DNA of 64,000 nucleotides from Pteria penguin (GCA_035048485.1 CM068592.1:35038001-35102000); one strand, 5' to 3'. Numbered from the stretch's first letter, positions 46,690 to 59,100 are shown. A program made the numbers and translations. The notes: generated by a model not told the origin, from the letters alone.

Positions 46690-47470
46690 AGAAAATAATT
46701 TCGTGGCATTTTGAGGAGCAATTTTTCAGCAAATCGTCGACATTCTTATAGGTACTAACTGCGCGCCTCTTCTTGCTGACATTTTCTCACATTCACACGA
46801 AGCGGAGATTATTTAGACCTTGTTTTCAACGGAAACAAAGCATCTTTCATCTCAGTTGAACCGAAAGAAATCTATCCTCACGAACTGGAGATCATAGAAA
46901 ACCGAGGGTGGCAGATTTGCTTCGTACCTGGATATACGTTTATCTTTCGATGATAATGGCTACTTGAACGACAGACGTAACGATTTCAACTTCCACATAA
47001 CAATTTTTCCTTTATTGGGTAGCAACATTCCTTCTTCCCCTGCCTATGGCGTTTTTGTATTTCAGCTTATAATGTACATCAGGGCATGTTAGAAATGCAA
47101 CGGACTTCTAAGATAGGCTAAACGGCTGACCAATAAGCTACTTGTATAGAGATATGTTTTAGAACGCCCAAACTAGCCACTGACGAAGTTCTACGTTGAT
47201 TTCATAAGAGGATATGAGGTCCCGCCTTTCAGAATGATTCATGACGTTCTGGATTGCGATTGACTGTTCGACAAATATCTATAATGACCTTCACCATTTA
47301 TGTACATTCCTGTATGCATTAGGACCTTCACCGAATTTGAATGTTTCCTTTAACTGGTGCGACGGGTGTTCAATGCAAACAGGAGACGTTCATTCCCCCT
47401 GGGCACCTGGTCTTTCCCCGGAATGTTGTATTTTCTGGGGTTCGCAACGGTTTGTATTTTGAACTCTGGT
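46690..47470 (+). mobile_element. Old PLE-A copy
   Basis: Decayed RT: TTCAGCAAATCG (QQIV), GGTACTAACTGCGCGCCT (GTNCAP), then RNDFNFHITIFPLL, SNIPSSPAYGVF and KFYVDFIRGYEV, ending VLDCD near 47262. A diverged tail (GCGACGGGTGTTC, GGGCACCTGGTC) follows. Confidence 0.65.
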
Positions 47471-47499
47471 ATCAACATGCGGATGGCTTCATAAACATC

Positions 47500-48050
47500 A
47501 AGCCCTGTTAGGTTAAACTAGTTGACGTAATTAAAGAATACCAATTATCCCCTTATGATTGTGAAATATCTAAATGTGGGACCAAAAATTGCAAAACTTG
47601 CAACACCTTAATTACAGACAATTCTTTAACGAGTAATTTAACCAAACATGCCTTTCATACGCATGGTTTTGACCATTTAAATTATAAGAGTTCAAATATT
47701 GTATACGGTATTGAGTGTTCACTCTGTGGGTTAATATATGTTGGAGAGACAAAGGGACAACTCCGTACAAGAGTATCAGGTCACAGGTCCAAAATAAATT
47801 GTGGCGGAAACCAATTACTCTATCGCCACTTCAACCAGCCTGACCACTCTATTCTCTCAGTGAAAATTAGAATTATAGAAAACATATATCACCCTACAAA
47901 CAATGCCAATTTGAGCACTCCTTTTCGTCTGACAAGAGAAGAATACTGGATAAGACGTCTCGGCACTGCTTCGCCCTGTGGATGCAATGACAATATTAGT
48001 AGTATTGGTAACCTAACTAGTCCTGCGTGTCAATCAGTTAACCACAGAAA
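47500..48050 (+). CDS. GIY-YIG endonuclease domain of a Penelope-like element
   Basis: Open in one frame from about 47517 to the TAG at 48052. It begins with a zinc-finger-like segment (KCGTKNCKTCNTLI, with later His residues in TKHAFHTHGF), then the GIY-YIG core: IVYGIECSLCGLIYVGETKG, then RTRVSGHRSKI, with the catalytic-type Arg. The C-terminal part runs LTREEYWIRRLGTASPCGCN. A CCHH-type finger before GIY-YIG is known in Neptune- and Chlamys-type PLEs. It is fused directly to the C-terminal part of a PLE-A RT (next entry), and it follows the tail of an older PLE-A copy. It may thus be an N-terminal nuclease of PLE-A with the RT core deleted, or the end of another element joined by chance. 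Confidence 0.75.
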
Positions 48051-48745
48051 GTAGTAATTCTACTTCGTATTTAGATATTATGTTGTCTTTCGACACTAAT
48101 GGTCAACTGAACACCTCACTCTATGACAAACGTGACGATTTCAATTTCGCTATCACAGAATTTCCTTTTATAAGTAGCAACATTCCATCATCGCCCGCAT
48201 ACGGCGTATTCATATCTCAGTTAATACGTTATTCCAGAGCATGTTCAAATTACAATGACTTTGTTCTGAGGGCTAGACGACTTTCAGTTAAGCTGCTCAA
48301 CCAGGGTTATATATGTGCTACACTAGCAACGTCACTGAGGAAGTTCTACGGTCGTTACGAGACTCTTATTACTCCATATGATATCTCGTTATCCAGAATT
48401 TTAAATGATATTCTAGAATGAGACCGATTCCGATCATTTTACACAGATTTGACACCTTCTATACTAGAAGGTTACCTACTTTGACTTCTCCATATATAAA
48501 TACATATGGAATTTACACGATTTGAACCTTTCTACTGGGTATATGTGACGGGTGTTGCTAGCAAGCAGGAGATGCTCACTCTCCCCGGGCACCTGATCTC
48601 ACTCCATCACAGGGGTTTACATATGCTCTTCAAGTAGACATATTTTGTTATTTTCCACTTGTTTTTCATTTTTACTGATTGATGTCCCCTGGTTTCATGA
48701 TTTTTAGACTTATGGTTTGGATTTATCCATCATCTTTATATTTCA
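48051..48745 (+). mobile_element. PLE-A RT C-terminal part and tail
   Basis: 48057-48421 encodes SSNSTSYLDIMLSFDTNGQL through YDKRDDFNFAIT, SPAYGVFISQLIRYSRAC and SLRKFYGRYETLITPYDISL to a stop. The tail runs to about 48745 and is very close to those at 28479-28805 and 49725-50020. The frame is intact but lacks the catalytic core. Confidence 0.85.
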
Positions 48746-48749
48746 CAAT

Positions 48750-49720
48750 TTAGCCTGCCCTTTTAGATTTCGACTCTGAATAACTGGCTGGCACTTCCTC
48801 GTTGTTTATATTTAAGAATATTTATAATAAAGCTGATGACTGAATCAATTAAATGTCAGCTTACAATTTATATCAATGCTTGTATTATGGACACATTTAA
48901 AACTAAGTTCGTTTCGAATAATGAAATGAGTCCTCAAAACGGATGTTAGTATAAAATTATAACAAAAACACACTTTTTTCATATAATTTTCATCCCTTGA
49001 CCTTTAACAAATGATCATATAACGTTACGATATGCATGCAAATTGTGAGCTTACGTTCGACATCTTCGTTAATTTCGGTCTTTAGGTCGACTGGTTGGAC
49101 CCCTCATTTCTCTAGCTGACAAATTAATCACAACATAGATCATCCCAATGTTACAACTCAACGTGTATATCTTACGTAACAATGGTTTATTCTGTACATC
49201 GTCGGGCGTACAACCGTCTAGAATGTTATACAAAGAAAGTAATTGATATAAGCATATGGACCGGGGGAAACGCATATCTATTCCCCACATGTATTAATGA
49301 TACGATGAAAAGAAGGCAGCAGATCGATATACAGTGTGTAAAATCATTGATGTGTTAATTTGATTGATGTTCAAATGAAATAGTGAATATATTTCTTGTT
49401 AAGAATTTATTTCTCATGAAAATGTCCGAGGGTCTGCTTGGTAGAACACTGTCCGAAAGAAAAAGAAGTAGAACCCCATCAGGAGATTTGTCCCGAAAGG
49501 TTCCTACATACAATACCAGGTTTAACGTTAGTTGGGCGAAAGCTTTGAAGCTGGTGAAAGTGGACCTACTCAAAAGAGAACTCCTACAAAAATTACAGAG
49601 AAGTTTTTGTGCATAAATACAATGTATATCATATCATTAATGTCGAATGTTATTTCAACAAAACAAATAGTAAATTATGGTGGGTTATTTAGCTAAATAT
49701 ATCTTAGTATGAATTTTAAA
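48750..49720. other. No gene recognised
   Basis: Open frames at 49069-49290 (minus) and 49383-49616 (plus, with SERKRSRTPSGDLSRKVPTY) overlap no recognisable domain or splice context. Confidence 0.35.
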
Positions 49721-49724
49721 CCAT

Positions 49725-50690
49725 AAGTCTAAAAATCATGAAACCAGAGGACATACAAAATCAGTGAAAATGAAAAACAAGTGGAAAATAACAAAATATG
49801 TCTACTTGAAGAGCATATGTGAACCCCTGTGATGGAGTGAGATCAGGTGCCCGGGGAGAGTGAGCATCTTCTGCTTGCTAGCAACACCCGTCACATATAC
49901 CCCGAAGAAAGAGTCAAATCGTGTGAATTCCATATGTATTTATATATGGAGAAGTCAAAGTAGATAACCTTCTAGTATAGAAGGTGTCAAATCTGTGTAA
50001 AATGATCGGAATCGGTCTCAATCCAGAATATTATTTAAAAGTCTGGATAACGAGATATCATATGGAGTAATAAGAGTCTCGTAACGACCGTAGAACTTCC
50101 TCAGTGACGTTGCTAGTGTAGCACATATATAACCCTGGTTGAGCAGCTTAACTGAAAGTCGCCTAGCCCTCAGAACAAAGTCATTGTAATTTGAACATGC
50201 TCTGGAATAACGTATTAACTGACATATGAATACGCCGTATGCGGGCGATGATGGAATGTTGCTACTTATGTAAGGAAAGGTTGTGCTAGCGAAACTGAAA
50301 TCGTCACTTTTTTCATAGAGTGAGGTGTTCAATTGACCATTAATGTCGAAAGACAACATAATATCTAAATACGAAGTAGATTTACTACTTTATGTAGTTT
50401 CTTTGACCTCCAGTTCACTTGGATAGATGATGCTAAGGTAATCCGCGAATGAAGGATTATTAATTGAAAGCAAGTCATCTATATATCTGTAAGTAAAATT
50501 GAAGCCAAGAGCCAATTGTTTTTTACCTTGCGAAAGCAAAGACTGAATGAATTCAGCTTCGTATGAGTAAAGGAATATGTCAGCCAAAAGCGGAACACAG
50601 TTAGTGCCCATTGGAATGCCGATAATTTGTTGAAAAACCTTTCCTTCAAACACCACAAAAATGTTAAGAAAGTTCAACATCTGTTCAATT
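49725..50690 (-). mobile_element. PLE-A copy, RT from the GIPMGTNC region to the end
   Basis: Minus strand: 50680-50390 holds FQQIIGIPMGTNCVPLLADI and YRYIDDLLSINN; a single stop near 50390 (after VKETT) separates it from 50359-50018, which carries the rest to ILD and a stop. The tail runs to about 49725. 5'-truncated at about 50690. It keeps Tyr at the site where the 27.9-kb copy has a stop, and the 27.9-kb copy is open where this one is stopped. Confidence 0.85.
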
Positions 50691-50699
50691 TACGATTTC

Positions 50700-51540
50700 C
50701 TACGCGCTGCGTGCTGAGATGAAATTTCTAGAATCAGACTGAATATAGCGTTTTTCACTTACGCTTTCAGGTTATTCGGCTCATATAGAAAGACAATACG
50801 CTTTTACTTATTTTTATCATCTGTATATGCTTTTATGGTGAGTTGAAAGACTTTTAATCGTGCATTTACAACAATATTAGTAATACATGACTGACATTCT
50901 GCCCAATCATTTACAATAAAAACTGCGTCATACCCTATAATACATGCGAAATGTTTCGTTAGAAATATCTCGTTAAAGACTTTTGCACTATTTAAAATTC
51001 GCAGCGGACGCGTTTGGTGACTGTTTGCTAATATGAACGTTTCAATATAGGGACGGTTAAATACTGGCAAATAACTATTTCTGTGAATCTACAGACATAT
51101 ATAAGTTCCTTGTTTAAATCAAAAGTAGATTTTGATAAAAATGACTAAATGTTTTGATTTACTTTGTATCTGTAAATTCATACACTTGACTGTTTTTAAA
51201 CATATATTTAAAGCATGCATTAAAAGATTTTAGTGTAAATAATAAATATTGAAATAATAAGTGTTTTCATCGAAAGTATTTCAAATATAGCATGATTTAC
51301 ATTGGACGACTCGGGTTTTCCCACCACAGCCTTCCCAAAGTTTTCACCTTAATGAGGACGCATTCGATTTGAGTTTTATATATTGCGGCATTCTTTTATG
51401 AGTAGAGGCAAGAGAGATCCCGAATGCATGATGAGTTATGGTTTTATCCTAAGCCATAATGCAAGTTTTACAAATACTATTATAAATACTTTGAAATCCA
51501 CATATGAATTCAATGAAGAAGCATACGTAGATGGTTTATG
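50700..51540. other. No gene recognised
   Basis: AT-rich. The 50804-51070 minus frame has no recognised domain. Confidence 0.4.
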
Positions 51541-51555
51541 TTTAATTATTTCTCA

Positions 51556-51813
51556 AGCCGGAGTGACCTAGTGGTATCGCGCCGGACTCCTGATCGGAAG
51601 GCCGGGGTTCGAGTCCCTCTCTGGTCATGCCGGTGTCCTGTCTTTCGAATGAGACAGTGCAAACCGAGGTACTGTGTCGTGGTATGCATGGAACGTAAAA
51701 GATCCTTCACTGCTTCGGGAGGGACCGTTGCAAAGGTCCAAACTTGTATGCCGTCAGCATATACGTAAAATGTTCGTGGTGTGACGTAAAACAAAAATCC
51801 ATCAATCAATCAA
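51556..51813 (+). mobile_element. Full-length tRNA/Deu-type SINE with a 14-bp target duplication
   Basis: tRNA-like head with A box TAGTGGTATCGCGCC and B box GGTTCGAGTCC, then a Deu-like body (CGAATGAGACAGT, AAACCGAGGTACTG, ACGTAAAAGATCC, TTCGGGAGGG), and an (ATCA)n-like tail. Flanked by perfect 14-bp direct repeats TTAATTATTTCTCA at 51542-51555 and 51814-51827. The perfect duplication marks recent LINE-driven insertion. The body matches the minus-strand copy at 16484-16707. Confidence 0.92.
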
Positions 51814-52019
51814 TTAATTATTTCTCATTTAAGATAATAATCATGGTAAAACAAAAGATTAAAAAATAAGATTTTACTTAGAAATTGAAGATAAATCCCG
51901 AGAAGTATAAGTCATAACAAGTCACCAGTCTGGATCATCTAAGCGTTTAGGAAATAGTCCTATTGTTTTGCTATGGAAACAAATTACACAAAATTTGTTC
52001 TGATTTTATTAATCTTGTG

Positions 52020-52120
52020 TTTCTGTGTATATTCTACTATTATCATGTTTTGTGTGCATGTCCTTGGTGATTTGTGTCATACAGCTTTGTCAGATATCTT
52101 CTGTTTTCTCTTTTGTAATA
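52020..52120 (+). repeat. PLE-B-like tail end fragment
   Basis: CATGTCCTTGGTGATTTGTG and GTCAGATATCTTCTGTTTTC match the ends at 14105-14180 and 52905-52970. Confidence 0.5.
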
Positions 52121-52689
52121 TTGCATTTCGACAGAAATGAAAGAATCAGACATCTTTGTTTTAAAATACATATTTCATTCCTTAAAAGTTTGTTACTGAT
52201 TCTCAGCGAAATGTAACTATTATGAACAAAAGCTTCAAATCTTCTCTTCAGTTTTTCACATTGATCACTAAATATCTCATTATAATGTACAAATTTTGAA
52301 TTAAATGTATCATAAAACCACACCGGTGAAAGCCTCAGACCATTCTTATTTTATCCACATGTTCAAAATGAAAGCATACGCATGCATGTGGCTGCAATCG
52401 AGTGTTAATGTGAGTGAGAAAAAACTTCATCAAATGCTATAATGTCACAATAACCTTAAGTTAATTTGATTATTCGTTACAATCCAATCTTAAATACATG
52501 AAGTCCCATTTATTTAGAGAAACCTACGTTAAGAATATTCTGAAGATAGGTCATACCCTTTGATAGATTCATTGTGAAATGAATATGAGTACATATTGGG
52601 AAGCATCAAAGAAATTGCAATTAAAAATAGAGTAAAAACTTATCAATTATATCACAAGATAAAAGAAGCGTTTAAAATTAATTAGATAT

Positions 52690-52980
52690 TTTTATGCATA
52701 TTTTATTAAGTTTTAAAAGTGTGTCCTTTGATTGTAGTGCTTTTGCGGTGAGTGGGAAGGTGGGCGCCGGTAAATCGGTTAACCACATCAATTGAATGAC
52801 GTTTGTTACTTCAATTGACGGTCCCAAGTCGGTATCGTAACCGCAGCACAATCGAATATTTTTGTAATGTCTTTTTCAGGGTATATTCTATTATTATAAT
52901 GCTTTGTGTGCATGTCCTTCGTGATTTTGTCATGCAGCTTTGTCAGATGTCTTCAGTTTTCTCTTTCAGTCTCTACCAAA
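52690..52980 (+). mobile_element. PLE-B tail, older subfamily
   Basis: Plus-strand tail with TTTGATTGTAGTGCTTTTGC, AATCGGTTAACCACATC, GACGGTCCCAAGTCGG and the terminal CAGATGTCTTCAGTTTTCTC. Confidence 0.65.
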
Positions 52981-53379
52981 ACATGTGTTAAAACACTGCG
53001 TCGAAAGACAGCACCTTGCATAACAACCTCATGACTCTGTCTGATTTCAAGCTCTAGTGAAAATATAGAAAAACTCCTTTTACGTAATTTCCAAGCTACT
53101 CAAACCTCTACATTTAATTTTTCTATCTTATATATCTCTTTCACATGATTTGATTAAAAGTATGTTAATGTTTTGCATACGTTAGTGTTTAAAGATAGAA
53201 TTTAAACCATATCTGTACTTCAAATTACTGTGGATTTTTTTTCGAACAAACAATATTCTTCATATAAATACGGGACTTGCGAAAAACCACGGAAGGGCAA
53301 ACAATATCTCATAGTCCATATAATAAAAGTACAATAGCGTGTATAGTGTCATATTCTGACAAATGCGAACCTAAATTAA

Positions 53380-53450
53380 ATCGAGATGAGACTCTGTGCC
53401 CTGGAGGAGTAACCGTCCCCCTGGTTGCAAGCAACAACCGGCGCAAAAGT
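53380..53450 (-). repeat. Conserved SINE-like core fragment
   Basis: Reverse complement shows GGTTGTTGCTTGCAACCAGG, GGGACGGTTACTCC and AGGGCACAGAGTCTC, a diverged form of the shared core. Confidence 0.45.
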
Positions 53451-53504
53451 CCTGCATCAACTTCGAGTCGAGGAAATAAATACATAAATATACACATATG
53501 AACA

Positions 53505-54720
53505 CATAATGGATAGTATTTACGTGCAATTTGATGGCAAGATGTATCAGCAAATAGTTTTCATTCCTGTTGGTACTGACTGCGCACCTGTTATAGCAGA
53601 TTTCTTTTTATAATGTTACGAGAGAGATTTTAAACACCCTATTCAATACTCTAAACGTTTTGATCTGATTGATAAATTCAATGATACATCTAGATATCTT
53701 GATGGAATCTTAGTTATCGATAACCCTTATCGTTTGAAAGATATATATCTTAAATATACCCACCGAACTTCAATCAAACAAAGCTAATATTTGTCATAAA
53801 AGAACGCATTTCTTAGACTAAATATTAAGATAATTAAGAATAAATTCCATACTATTATTTACAATACATGTGACGAGTTTCAATTTCCTATCGTAAATTT
53901 CCCTTATTTGGATGGTGAAGTCCCATTCTCTCCGTCATAGGGCATTTATATATCTCAGATGGTTCGATTTGGCAGGAGCTGCACTGATGTTTTCGACTTT
54001 CATACCAAATATTTACAAATTACTTTTTTTTAACTCAGGGTTACAGATATCACAAACTTAGAAAAACATTTGGCAAATTCTTTTGATCATATTCAGGACG
54101 TTTGTCTAACTTCAGAAATATCACCTTTCAACAATATGTATCCAACTGAATTTCCCATCCCGATTTCTACGGTGATCTTGTATACAAACTTAGGAGGGTC
54201 AATGGTTCCGACAATTGATTTCGTCGGGTTCTAAAATTATTAAACGCCTTTGTCATATACAATATGACCCGGAGATCATCAAAAATACTATACGTCTTGG
54301 GCCCCTCTACATCTTTATACAGACTTTTACTTGAACATTGCATGCTGATCAACAAGGCGGTGGGGGCTAAATACGGACCTTGTTGAAACGTCCTTCATAG
54401 AAGACATGGTCTGTACTGAATCTTTCCCCTGGGACTGTTAGTCGAAACTCCTACAGAAGAAGTGGCTGAGCTCGCTTCTGCGTATCTTTTGATTATTCTG
54501 TTATTGCGGTGTGTGGGAAGTGGGGCCGGTAAACCGGTTATGACTATTGTCCTATCAAATGACCGTCCTAAATTGGTATCACAACTGCACTATAATCGAA
54601 TATTTTTATGGTGTCCTCATGGCCCTTTTCATATCGTTACATTATATACTGTATATTTCCGTGGTGACCTATGCCATACGGCTGAATTAGTAACTTTTCT
54701 TTTTCAATTTTTGTTACCCA
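53505..54720 (+). mobile_element. PLE-B copy, 5'-truncated and decayed
   Basis: Plus strand: YVQFDGKMYQQIV, a decayed GIPMGTNC (FIPVGTDCAP), CYERDF, DLIDKFNDTSRYLDGILVID (the second catalytic Asp replaced by Gly), the FPYLDGEV region at about 53910, the C-terminus with several stops, then the non-coding tail from about 54340 to 54720. It begins at nearly the same RT position as the copy at 1-1020 (NIFVQFDGK), so both share a similar 5' truncation point. Confidence 0.75.
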
Positions 54721-54890
54721 TGAATATGACTTTTCCTATTCGTCAACATAGATCTAAATATGATAATGAAATGACAGGCAAAACAGGTTTTCTTATTTTT
54801 AAAATCATTTTCTAAATTCAGAGTTCTGAATTCGCCATTCTATCAGAGATGTATTCTTTCATCGACTACGTTTGGGGAAATGATGTTTTC

Positions 54891-54995
<105 letters not shown>

Positions 54996-54999
54996 AATA

Positions 55000-55810
55000 C
55001 CCATATACCTAAACAATTTGACTACTTTTTTATGACGATTGAAGGCTAAGTTCAATGGAAAAGCATTGTATAACAAAGTTCAATTAAACACGTAATAATA
55101 AACAACCAATAATTATTAAGGTCATCAAATGTCATTTAAAACTGACAAATTGTTTTGAATACCAGGAAAGCACTATTCAACAGATATGTAATTCAATGAG
55201 TAATTCCTTTACAATAAATACTTCAGTTCGAGAGATTTAAAATTCAACCGGCTTGTGGCATATACCATAGAATAGGAAATCCCTGTCCCAATCAAACATG
55301 CTATATCACCTCATTAACGTGTAACGTTTCCTATCCATAAAAGATTTAAATGTTGCGAGATTATTATAGCTTTTCAACTACTTCATACTTTTATCGATCG
55401 TTCTATTTGGGAACATGTCTCACGAATTATCAACTATATTTCAACTGTGTTTTTGTAATATGTATTTGTCCTCGTTCATGCAGACAAGTCATCAAATGCC
55501 ATTTGAAAACTGATCAAATGTTTTAATTACCAGGAAAAAAGGCTATTCAACGAATATGTAGTTCCATGAGTAATCCTTCATGTAACAGTTAGAGAATAGT
55601 TTCGAGTTACCAAGCTAAAACTCGGAGATTACCAAATCACGCTGAACGAGAAAACTTGTCTCTAAATTTAGTAGTGTATACTTGACAAATAGAACAATTA
55701 TCTTGACAATAAAACTAACCCCCGCAATAATGTAAATACATTTGTATTGTAAATTTGTATGTAATTAACTCATTAACAGTTTCTATCCATATAATTCAGG
55801 TAACTGAGTC
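55000..55810. other. No gene; pair of diverged direct repeats
   Basis: 55120-55215 and 55480-55585 share GTCATCAAATGCCATTTGAA-, ACCAGGAAA- and CTATTCAACGAATATGTA-type blocks. They are probably two copies of an unnamed repeat. Confidence 0.5.
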
Positions 55811-55813
<3 letters not shown>

Positions 55814-55878
<65 letters not shown>

Positions 55879-55902
55879 ATAGATAGATAGATAGATAGAT
55901 AT
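55814..55902. repeat. (CT)n then (GATA)n microsatellite
   Basis: About 31 CT units and five GATA units. Confidence 0.95.
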
Positions 55903-56081
55903 ACATGACAAAAATGTTAGTTTGTATACACATGACATTTAAATGTGCAAATTCTAAAATGGTGGATCATTATTGACGACTCTGTATATATATAATTTTA
56001 TTCATTTTGAATATATGATCTACTGTACTGTCAGCAAAAATGTATAATGTTGTATAAAGAAAGTATTGAAGTATTGATATA

Positions 56082-57010
56082 CAGTCAAACGTCGATATCT
56101 CGAACACTGATATCTCGAATACCCGGGATATCTCGAAGTCGAACGTCGGTCCCGAAAAAAATCCTTCATATTATGATTAAATTCGACCCCGGATGTGTCG
56201 AACACTGATATGTCGAATACCATGCTTATCTCGAATACATTTTCAAGTCCCGAAGTTCTTATTTACCCGGTTTATCTCGAAGTTGGCTTCTTATTGACAA
56301 TATCTCTCGCGGCGTTTACCTTAGACCACCGGTCGCTCGCGTGGTGTGATTAATTGACCGTGTCGGTGTACGAAGCCACAGTAATTATATAATCGATCGA
56401 GTCGGTGCGTACGTGTTATTTATACCAAATATTAGTAAATGATGATAGCTTATTAGATTCGACATAGAATTAAATAATTAACATTGAATTTAATTAGCTG
56501 CATTTAATTAAAGAGATATTTTTATATTGTTCATTGATTCATTTTTATTTCGAATCCATGTGTCTATGTATTTTTATACAAAGTACTTGTAGTTAAATCA
56601 AATTATGACGGGTGCCTTTATTTTGTCTTATGTGTTAGCCCGTCCTCGGTTTTAGGTATTGTATACGACAGTTATATCCAGTATTGAATTTAAATTACCA
56701 TATTACTGAAAAGGAAACATTACATTTTCAGTTTTGGAGTATATTCTCTTATATTCATAAAACATAAAAGGTATGATGAGATTTAGATTAATTATCTAGG
56801 AACAATGTGCACATCTTTATGCATATTTATTGACAAATACATGTACATCTCGTATATCTACTATAATAATCACAAATGTCAAATGAACCGGCGTACGTTA
56901 ACAACTGCAATATTTGTGATCCTAAACTAGAAATTCGGATATCTCGAACTACGGATATCTCGAAGTATTTTCCACGGTCCCTCCGACTTCGAGATATCGA
57001 GGTTTGACTG
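56082..57010. mobile_element. Non-autonomous pogo/Tigger-like DNA transposon
   Basis: 929 bp between TA dinucleotides (56080-56081 and 57011-57012). Terminal inverted repeats of 23 bp with one mismatch: CAGTCAAACGTCGATATCTC at the left, CAGTCAAACCTCGATATCTC (reverse complement) at the right. GATATCTCGAA-type motifs recur several times just inside both ends. CAGT ends, TA target and this motif are typical of the pogo branch of Tc1/mariner. No transposase frame is present. Confidence 0.85.
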
Positions 57011-57019
57011 TATTGATAT

Positions 57020-57880
57020 CTTTAGAAATATAAAGCTATTGATATTGACTGTAGTATATCAGACTGATACTTTGTGTAGACAGAAAGAGGCTCATAGATA
57101 AAGGTTTTACTGGGGTTTTGAAAAGTTCCTATCCCTCTACCGTGTCCTTTTAATCGACATATACAGAAGGTTTATTAAAGGGTATAAATAACGACAGTAA
57201 TTCTCAGTACTGAGACAGAGTTAAAATCGTCTCGAGATTATAAGAATATAACAATAGTTACAGAACTAGAGAATTCCATAAATGTTACGAACGAAATTAA
57301 AGATCGGTATTATTATATTGAGCGCAAAAATCAAGCATTTGGATTTCAGGCTAAATATTAGAAATCACCAAGGATAGATATCAATAAAACATAAAACACA
57401 ATAAGAATAAACACGCATAGTAGGACAAAAATATTAGATAACAGTGGTATCATGTAGTTAATGGGAACGCAGCACTGTGATCTCAGATTTATAATCAATT
57501 GACGAGGTTTACACTTTATTGCCCTGGTTGTATGAAAATTTAACTTACCTTACTCTTGATTTTTTACTCCAATATGTCTACTTACGGTATGATAATGAGT
57601 TTAGGGATTTTTCTACTTAACCATTTTCTTACTAATCGTATTCGGAGAAAACAATTATGGAAGAACAAGAAGAAATTGATCTAAATGAAAAGATTTCGCT
57701 CACCTGTGCATCTTGAAATTATGATAAATCTAGAGAGTAACATAAATATATTTCTAAAATTCATGGACTCCTTGCCAAAACCTTCATGTCAATCAAACAG
57801 GATACAAAATACATTACGCCTCAATATTGTACTTTCTACAAGTGTCGGTTCACATTCATTTATAAATACAGTGATGAGTT
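57020..57880. other. No gene recognised
   Basis: AT-rich. The overlapping frames at 57685-57986 extend into the SINE-like element and have no recognisable domain. Confidence 0.4.
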
Positions 57881-57889
57881 GCATTTCTT

Positions 57890-58065
57890 TCTTCTGTATG
57901 TAAGGGCATTGAAAGTGGGTGTGGTTAGTCATTCAGGAGATGCTGACTCCTCCCTGGCACCTGGTGTCACCTCTGAATCTCAATGATCCGTGCATGTCCG
58001 CCGTGGAATATTGTTATTAGTGCCATAGTCACTTGACACCAATTCCTGTCGTAGTTTGCTTCAGA
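57890..58065 (+). mobile_element. SINE-like element with the conserved core
   Basis: Plus strand: TGTATGTAAGGGCATTGAAA, CAGGAGATGCTGACTCCTCC, GGCACCTGGTGTCACCTCTG, then GTCACTTGACACCAATT. Same order as the reverse complement of 59341-59615. Confidence 0.7.
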
Positions 58066-58679
58066 ATGGAACACAGCAACAAATCTTGAAACGTTATCCT
58101 AAAGGATAACTGCAGTTTGTCAGTCAGCGCAACTTATCCAAAAACTGACCAAATGATTGTACCATATATATTTGACCTATATAAACTCGCCCTGATTTCA
58201 CTCCTTAACAAATCTAGCTGAAAATGAGACTTGTAGTATATCCATCATATGATATATAACTTATTGTAGATACTGTCAAAGGGCAAAAATAAGAATCGTA
58301 TTGATGTATTCCATCTAAATGTTGTGTCTGTTATATTCTCAAACAATATTTTCTGAATGAATGTTTGAATCCTACTCTGACAGTTGAATCTGCATAACCT
58401 TGGTGTGGACTTGTGCCGCTGATTTTCATTTGCACATGCTTGCTTAATATATTGATATAGATTTAATTCCTGCAATTCCTCGAAAAAATAAATGTATTCC
58501 GCAGAACAAATAGAAGAAGCGTCAAGGATTCTAAATATAATAAAATCAGTACCACAACAAGATGTTTGTATTAAAAAATTATTTTTCTTTGAATTTGCTA
58601 CAAGTCCGACAGTCCCCCTTTAAAAATAGATATTTCTGATAGCAATTTGTGTGTATGGCCTATACCCACCAGATGTTAA

Positions 58680-58830
58680 TGAGTAAGTGCAGCGTTTCAG
58701 AACTAAATGAGCATTTAAGGATATTGCAGTGGGGACTCTAGGCGAGATTTTTGAAAATTATTAGAGGAGATGCGGTTATGAACCGTGTATCCACTGATTG
58801 TGAGTCAGAATTCCAACAGATTAGCAACCC
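58680..58830 (+). repeat. Diverged PLE-B 3' fragment
   Basis: GCAGTGGGGACTCTAGGCGA, AGAGGAGATGCGGTTATGAA and ACTGATTGTGAGTCAGAATT follow the PLE-B end order. Confidence 0.45.
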
Positions 58831-58969
58831 ATGTTTGGTTGAGCACTTTTTGTTTTTGCTTAAACCACTTTATAGTTTAGTATTAGAATGTTATTCTATG
58901 TTACTATTCATTTCCGAATATTTGATAACCTCTTAACTTGTGTAATATATATTAACCCCTGTGCTTGCT

Positions 58970-59100
58970 TTAAGGATATATTGAGGAAATTAAAATTGTC
59001 ACTGAGGAAGGTCTTTGGTGGATATAGGGATCTAGTGCAATTTCAGATCTCTCTTTCAAGAATTTTGACCGATATTTTGGGACCTGACAATACAAACTAA
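58970..59100 (+). pseudogene. Diverged PLE-A RT C-terminal fragment
   Basis: Encodes LKLSLRKVFGGYRDLVQFQI, then SLSRILTDILG and a stop, aligning with SLRKFYGRYETLI..SLSRILNDIL of PLE-A. Confidence 0.6.

Noticed and set aside
49383..49616. Plus-strand frame of 77 codons with a basic, Ser-rich middle
   Set aside because: No domain, no splice context and an equally long frame on the opposite strand; support is too weak to call a gene.
51556..51630. Possible tRNA gene
   Set aside because: A and B boxes are present, but the sequence continues into a SINE body with a tail and target duplication, so it is a SINE head.
51546..51809. Open frames over 51538-51809 on both strands
   Set aside because: They are fully explained by the tRNA/Deu-type SINE.
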